From NCBI GenBank assembly GCA_003132505.1, contig PKXY01000028.1, positions 183,340 through 247,339 on the forward strand: a stretch of DNA of 64,000 nucleotides. The letters are read 5' to 3'. Numbering within the stretch: position 1 is the first letter of the stretch; each line of letters starts with the position of its first letter. The stretch is from Solirubrobacterales bacterium. Its GTDB lineage: Bacteria; Actinomycetota; Thermoleophilia; Solirubrobacterales; Solirubrobacteraceae. Positions 61,268-64,000 of the stretch are shown piece after piece. A program made the position numbers and the translations under genes. The notes beneath the pieces were generated by a model. The model was not told the origin of the DNA and did not search any database. It was given only the letters and a program-made list of their open reading frames with translations.

Positions 61268-62671
61268 CTACTGGTCGCTCGCTGCGCGCTGCGGCACCGG
61301 CGAGTTGACGTCAGGCGGGGGCGACAGCGGATCGGCGTGCACGTGTGGGCGCACGATCATCGTCGTCAGCCGTCGCGTCGCCGGGACCCCGAGCCGCACG
61401 GCGACCGCGAGCGCCGGCAGCGGGTCGTCGACGGAGCTCCACGCTCGCTTGGTCCGTGGCCTGAACGCCGTGCCATTCGCGCCGGCGCTCCGGTGCGCGC
61501 CCGACATCTGCCTGTAGGCGAGCGCCGCTGGGGCAGCGAGGTGCTCGATGACGAACCGTCGTCCCTCGACCTGCGGCAGCGTCGGCCTGGCACGGCCGGT
61601 CAGGTCGAGGTGGAGCGCCCGCACGACGTCGACCCCGTCCTCGGTCTCGAACATCTGAAACTGGGCGCCGATACGCGGGTTGAAGTCGAGCAGGCGAAAC
61701 ACGCCGTCGCGAGCGTCGAGCCGCCAGTCCAGGTCCGCGATCCCGCGAAAGCCGACGGCGCTGCAGAACTCGACCGCACGATTCGCCAGATCGCCGTTCC
61801 ACACCGATCGCGCGACCGCCGTCACGCCCGCGTGCGGCGGCCACGATCGCAGCTTGATGCCCGTGAACACCACCCTGGACTCGGGCTCGTTGCCGACGTA
61901 GATGTGCACGATCCAGTCCTCGGCGTAGTCGCGGTTCAGGTACTCCTGGACAACGACGCTCGGCATCGACGGCCATCTCGCTGCGAGGTGCTCCAACTCA
62001 GCCATGTCGCTCACCAAGGTCGTACTCGCGACCGCCGGCTTGGTCAGACGCAGCCACGCCTGGTCGTTCTTCAAGACGACGGGGAAGCCGATTTCGGCGG
62101 CCATCGTACGGAGCTCCTCGACCGAGTACGGCGTCAGACAGCGCGGTGCTGCAACGCCGTGGCTGGCGCAAAGCTCGGCGAGCCCGGACTTGCTCGCCAG
62201 CTCGCGTGGCAGCCCCGGTGCGACGTCTCGGAGGATGAAGCGCCGCTCGAGCACGTCGGCGTGCTCGGCCACGAGTAGCGCCGCCTCGTCATCGGTCGGG
62301 ACGAGCACCGCGCGCTTGCCGATCCTTTCGCCGAGCCTCATGACGCCCGCCAACAGCTCCCCGGCATCCTCCGCACCGGTCGTCGGCCAGACGAGCGCCC
62401 GCTTCAGGTGGCGCGAGAGCGCCGTCGGCGTGAATCGGTCCTCGGTGACCGCATAAACGTCGATGCCGAGGCTTCCCAGCGAGCGGACAGCCCCGACGCT
62501 GCCGTGGTGGATCGGGTAGTGGCCGACCTTCAGGAGCAGCGTCGGAACGTCTCGATCGACGTCGCGGGCGACGCTTTGCCTTTGCCCGCGACGTTGTGCC
62601 GTGGCTGGAAGGACGGGAGTCAAAGCTCCCACTGAACCGGAGGCGTTCGGACGGGTCGTCAGGCGTTGCAT
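61268..62671 (-). CDS. ATP-grasp domain protein (carboxylate-amine/thiol ligase type)
   Basis: A 467-residue ATP-grasp enzyme: LLLKVGHYPIHHGSVGAVRS at the start of the fold, GKRAVLVPTDDEAALLVAEH, then IGFPVVLKNDQAWLR (ATP-binding Lys), VVVQEYLNRDYAEDWIVHIY and FRLLDFNPRIGAQFQMFETE (metal-binding D-x-N-P-R). Such enzymes form amide or thioester bonds from a carboxylate through an acyl phosphate. The first 35 residues look unstructured. Starting at ATG 62671, it faces the oxidoreductase gene with 61 bases between. Joining an amino acid or acyl unit from the adjacent carrier-protein pathway is an attractive guess. Confidence 0.87.
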   Translation of the reverse strand: MQRLTTRPNASGSVGALTPVLPATAQRRGQRQSVARDVDRDVPTLLLKVGHYPIHHGSVGAVRSLGSLGIDVYAVTEDRFTPTALSRHLKRALVWPTTGAEDAGELLAGVMRLGERIGKRAVLVPTDDEAALLVAEHADVLERRFILRDVAPGLPRELASKSGLAELCASHGVAAPRCLTPYSVEELRTMAAEIGFPVVLKNDQAWLRLTKPAVASTTLVSDMAELEHLAARWPSMPSVVVQEYLNRDYAEDWIVHIYVGNEPESRVVFTGIKLRSWPPHAGVTAVARSVWNGDLANRAVEFCSAVGFRGIADLDWRLDARDGVFRLLDFNPRIGAQFQMFETEDGVDVVRALHLDLTGRARPTLPQVEGRRFVIEHLAAPAALAYRQMSGAHRSAGANGTAFRPRTKRAWSSVDDPLPALAVAVRLGVPATRRLTTMIVRPHVHADPLSPPPDVNSPVPQRAASDQ

Positions 62672-62732
62672 GTGGCGCGCACGGGCGCGTGAGGTTGGGC
62701 AATCGCTAGCCTACGCCAGTTATGGTCGCACA

Positions 62733-63968
62733 ATGCGGGAATTCCCGATCCGCCCAGCTGTCGTGAGCGAACCGCGACTCGTTGTAGTGATCGGCGCCGG
62801 CCCTTACGGGCTCGCGGTCGCCGCCCATCTCCGTGAGCGTGGCGTCGCCGTCCGCACTTTCGGCGAGACGATGTCGAGCTGGCGCACGCGGATGCCGATC
62901 GGGATGTTCCTCAAGTCGACTGCCAGCGCCTCGAACATTGCCTCGTCGCGGCCGGGGAACACCCTCGTCGACTACTGCACCGCCACGGGGGTCACGCCCT
63001 ACGTCGGTCACCGGCCGATCGCGGTCGATGACTTCATCGGCTACGGAGACTGGTTCCAGAGCCGGCTCGTTCCCGAGCTCGAGGTCAAGCAGGTCGTGCG
63101 AGTAGCGCCGTCGGCGGGTGGATTCGACGTCATCCTGGATTCGGGCGAGGAGCTGGGCGCAAGAGCCGTCGTCGTCGCCAGCGGGTTCGTCCAGTTCGCC
63201 TATGTGCCCTCCGAGCTGGTGACGATCTCGCCGGATGGACCGTCTGCGGCTGGAGCGCTCTCGCACAGCGGGCAGCTGCACGATCTGTCGTCGTTCGCGG
63301 GCCGCACTGTCGCGGTCATCGGCGGTGGGCAGTCCGCGCTCGAAACGGCCGCGTTGCTGCACGAGACCGGGGCAGAGGTACGCGTGCTGGTTCGTCGGGA
63401 CCGCGTGATCTTCGGCGAGCAGCCGGCCGATCTCGAGCACCAGGGGCGTGGGACATTGTTGAAGCCGGAGTCTCACCTGGGGCCTGGCTGGTCGCACTTC
63501 GCGCTCTCCCAGATGCCCGGATCGGTGCGCTACCTGCGGCTGCGCCAGCGGCTTTGGCTTGTCGCCAACATCCTCGGCCCGTCCGGAGCCTGGTGGCTTC
63601 GCGAGCGCGTCCTTGGGCGGTTCCCGGTGGATGTCGGTGAGCGTGTCGTCGGCGCGTCCGTAGACGGCGGACGCGTCGTACTCAACGTCAGCGGCCCTGA
63701 AGGCGGCCACGAGTTGAGCGTCGACCACGTAGTTGCCGCCACTGGCTACCGCGTGTCGCTTGACCGGCTCGCGTTCCTGACGCCTGAGCTGCAGGCCATG
63801 ATCGCCACCCTCGCGGGCTGGCCGCGTCTGGCGCCGTCGTTCGGATCGTCAGTACCGGGCCTGTACTTCACCGGTCTCGCCGCCGCAGCAACGTTTGGCC
63901 CTCTGATGCGCTTCGTTGCCGGCTCGCAGTTCGCCGCGCGGCGGATCAGCGCCGCTCTGGCTCGCTGA
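62733..63968 (+). CDS. FAD-dependent oxidoreductase/monooxygenase
   Basis: A 411-residue flavoprotein with two dinucleotide-binding motifs: VVVIGAGPYGLAVAAHLRER near residue 15 for FAD, and VAVIGGGQSALETAALLHET near residue 190 for NAD(P)H. The arrangement resembles ornithine/lysine N-hydroxylases and Baeyer-Villiger-like monooxygenases. WRTRMPIGMFLKSTASASNI follows the FAD motif, and VDHVVAATGYRVSLDRLAFL and SSVPGLYFTGLAAAATFGPL close the fold. ATG 62733 is preferred to the longer frame from 62601. It is divergent from the ATP-grasp gene and probably shares its regulatory region. Confidence 0.88.
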   Translation: MREFPIRPAVVSEPRLVVVIGAGPYGLAVAAHLRERGVAVRTFGETMSSWRTRMPIGMFLKSTASASNIASSRPGNTLVDYCTATGVTPYVGHRPIAVDDFIGYGDWFQSRLVPELEVKQVVRVAPSAGGFDVILDSGEELGARAVVVASGFVQFAYVPSELVTISPDGPSAAGALSHSGQLHDLSSFAGRTVAVIGGGQSALETAALLHETGAEVRVLVRRDRVIFGEQPADLEHQGRGTLLKPESHLGPGWSHFALSQMPGSVRYLRLRQRLWLVANILGPSGAWWLRERVLGRFPVDVGERVVGASVDGGRVVLNVSGPEGGHELSVDHVVAATGYRVSLDRLAFLTPELQAMIATLAGWPRLAPSFGSSVPGLYFTGLAAAATFGPLMRFVAGSQFAARRISAALAR

Positions 63969-64000
63969 ACCCGCCAGCCACGGCCGCCGCCTAGCGCGGT

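Noticed and set aside
61118..62278. 386-codon plus-strand frame
   Set aside because: Antisense to the ATP-grasp gene and overlapping the hydrolase end; no motif.
1..64000. tRNA, rRNA or CRISPR arrays
   Set aside because: I looked for T-loop-like GGTTCGAATCC strings, CCA-ending cloverleaves and regularly spaced repeats and found none that held up.

Overview
The window is high-GC, densely packed bacterial DNA with many GTG and TTG starts and 4-base stop/start overlaps. It looks like a chromosomal cell-surface polysaccharide region of a high-GC actinobacterium. Secreted family 16 glycoside hydrolases and a large Cys-repeat/Ig-like secreted protein would suit Thermoleophilia (Solirubrobacterales), but that placement is inference; no rRNA or other marker gene is present. 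I saw no tRNA, rRNA, CRISPR array or origin.

Layout. (1) 1-17 kb: glycan assembly genes (family 2 and GT-B glycosyltransferases, a nucleotide-sugar epimerase, methyltransferases, a hexapeptide acyltransferase, an ABC exporter of flippase type). To the eye it is less GC-rich than the rest and is scarred: short gene relics at 3.1-3.4 kb and a decayed IS5-type transposase that cuts a glycosyltransferase after about 30 codons (6.8-7.5 kb). (2) 17-19.5 kb: a protein with two fused glycosyltransferase domains. (3) 19.6-27.1 kb: a complete lasso-peptide cluster: 53-residue precursor, asparagine-synthetase-like cyclase, PqqD-like leader-binding protein, B2 protease, two-gene ABC exporter, nucleotidyltransferase-like protein, HPr-kinase-like protein and LuxR-type regulator. 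It sits inside the polysaccharide region. (4) 27.2-31.8 kb: sugar epimerase, O-antigen-ligase-like polymerase, translationally coupled ECF sigma factor and a small membrane protein. (5) 32-33.8 kb: HTH plus nucleotidyltransferase pair and an aldo/keto reductase. (6) 34-42 kb: a second glycosyltransferase block with a polysaccharide deacetylase. (7) 42.2-43.8 kb: a VapBC-type pair whose toxin seems to start at CTG, and a broken second toxin-antitoxin pair. (8) 43.8-51.5 kb: three secreted GH16 enzymes, a methyltransferase, a MITE-like 176-bp element, and an 866-residue secreted protein with 14 Cys-pair repeats.

(9) 51.9-64 kb is the least explained part. A tightly overlapping seven-gene operon encodes a methyltransferase, holo-ACP synthase, stand-alone carrier protein, acyl-CoA-dehydrogenase-like flavoprotein, aminoacyl-tRNA-synthetase-like amino acid:[carrier protein] ligase, DUF1839 protein and GH2 mannosidase-like protein. 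Next to it lie a two-domain alpha/beta hydrolase whose second domain has Cys at the nucleophile position, an ATP-grasp ligase and an FAD-dependent oxidoreductase. Together they look like a pathway that loads an amino acid on a carrier protein, oxidises it and transfers it, perhaps to a glycan or a small molecule. The product is unknown to me.

Family names come from recognising motifs by eye. Starts are chosen from overlaps, ribosome binding sites and where family homology begins, and alternatives are given where they matter.
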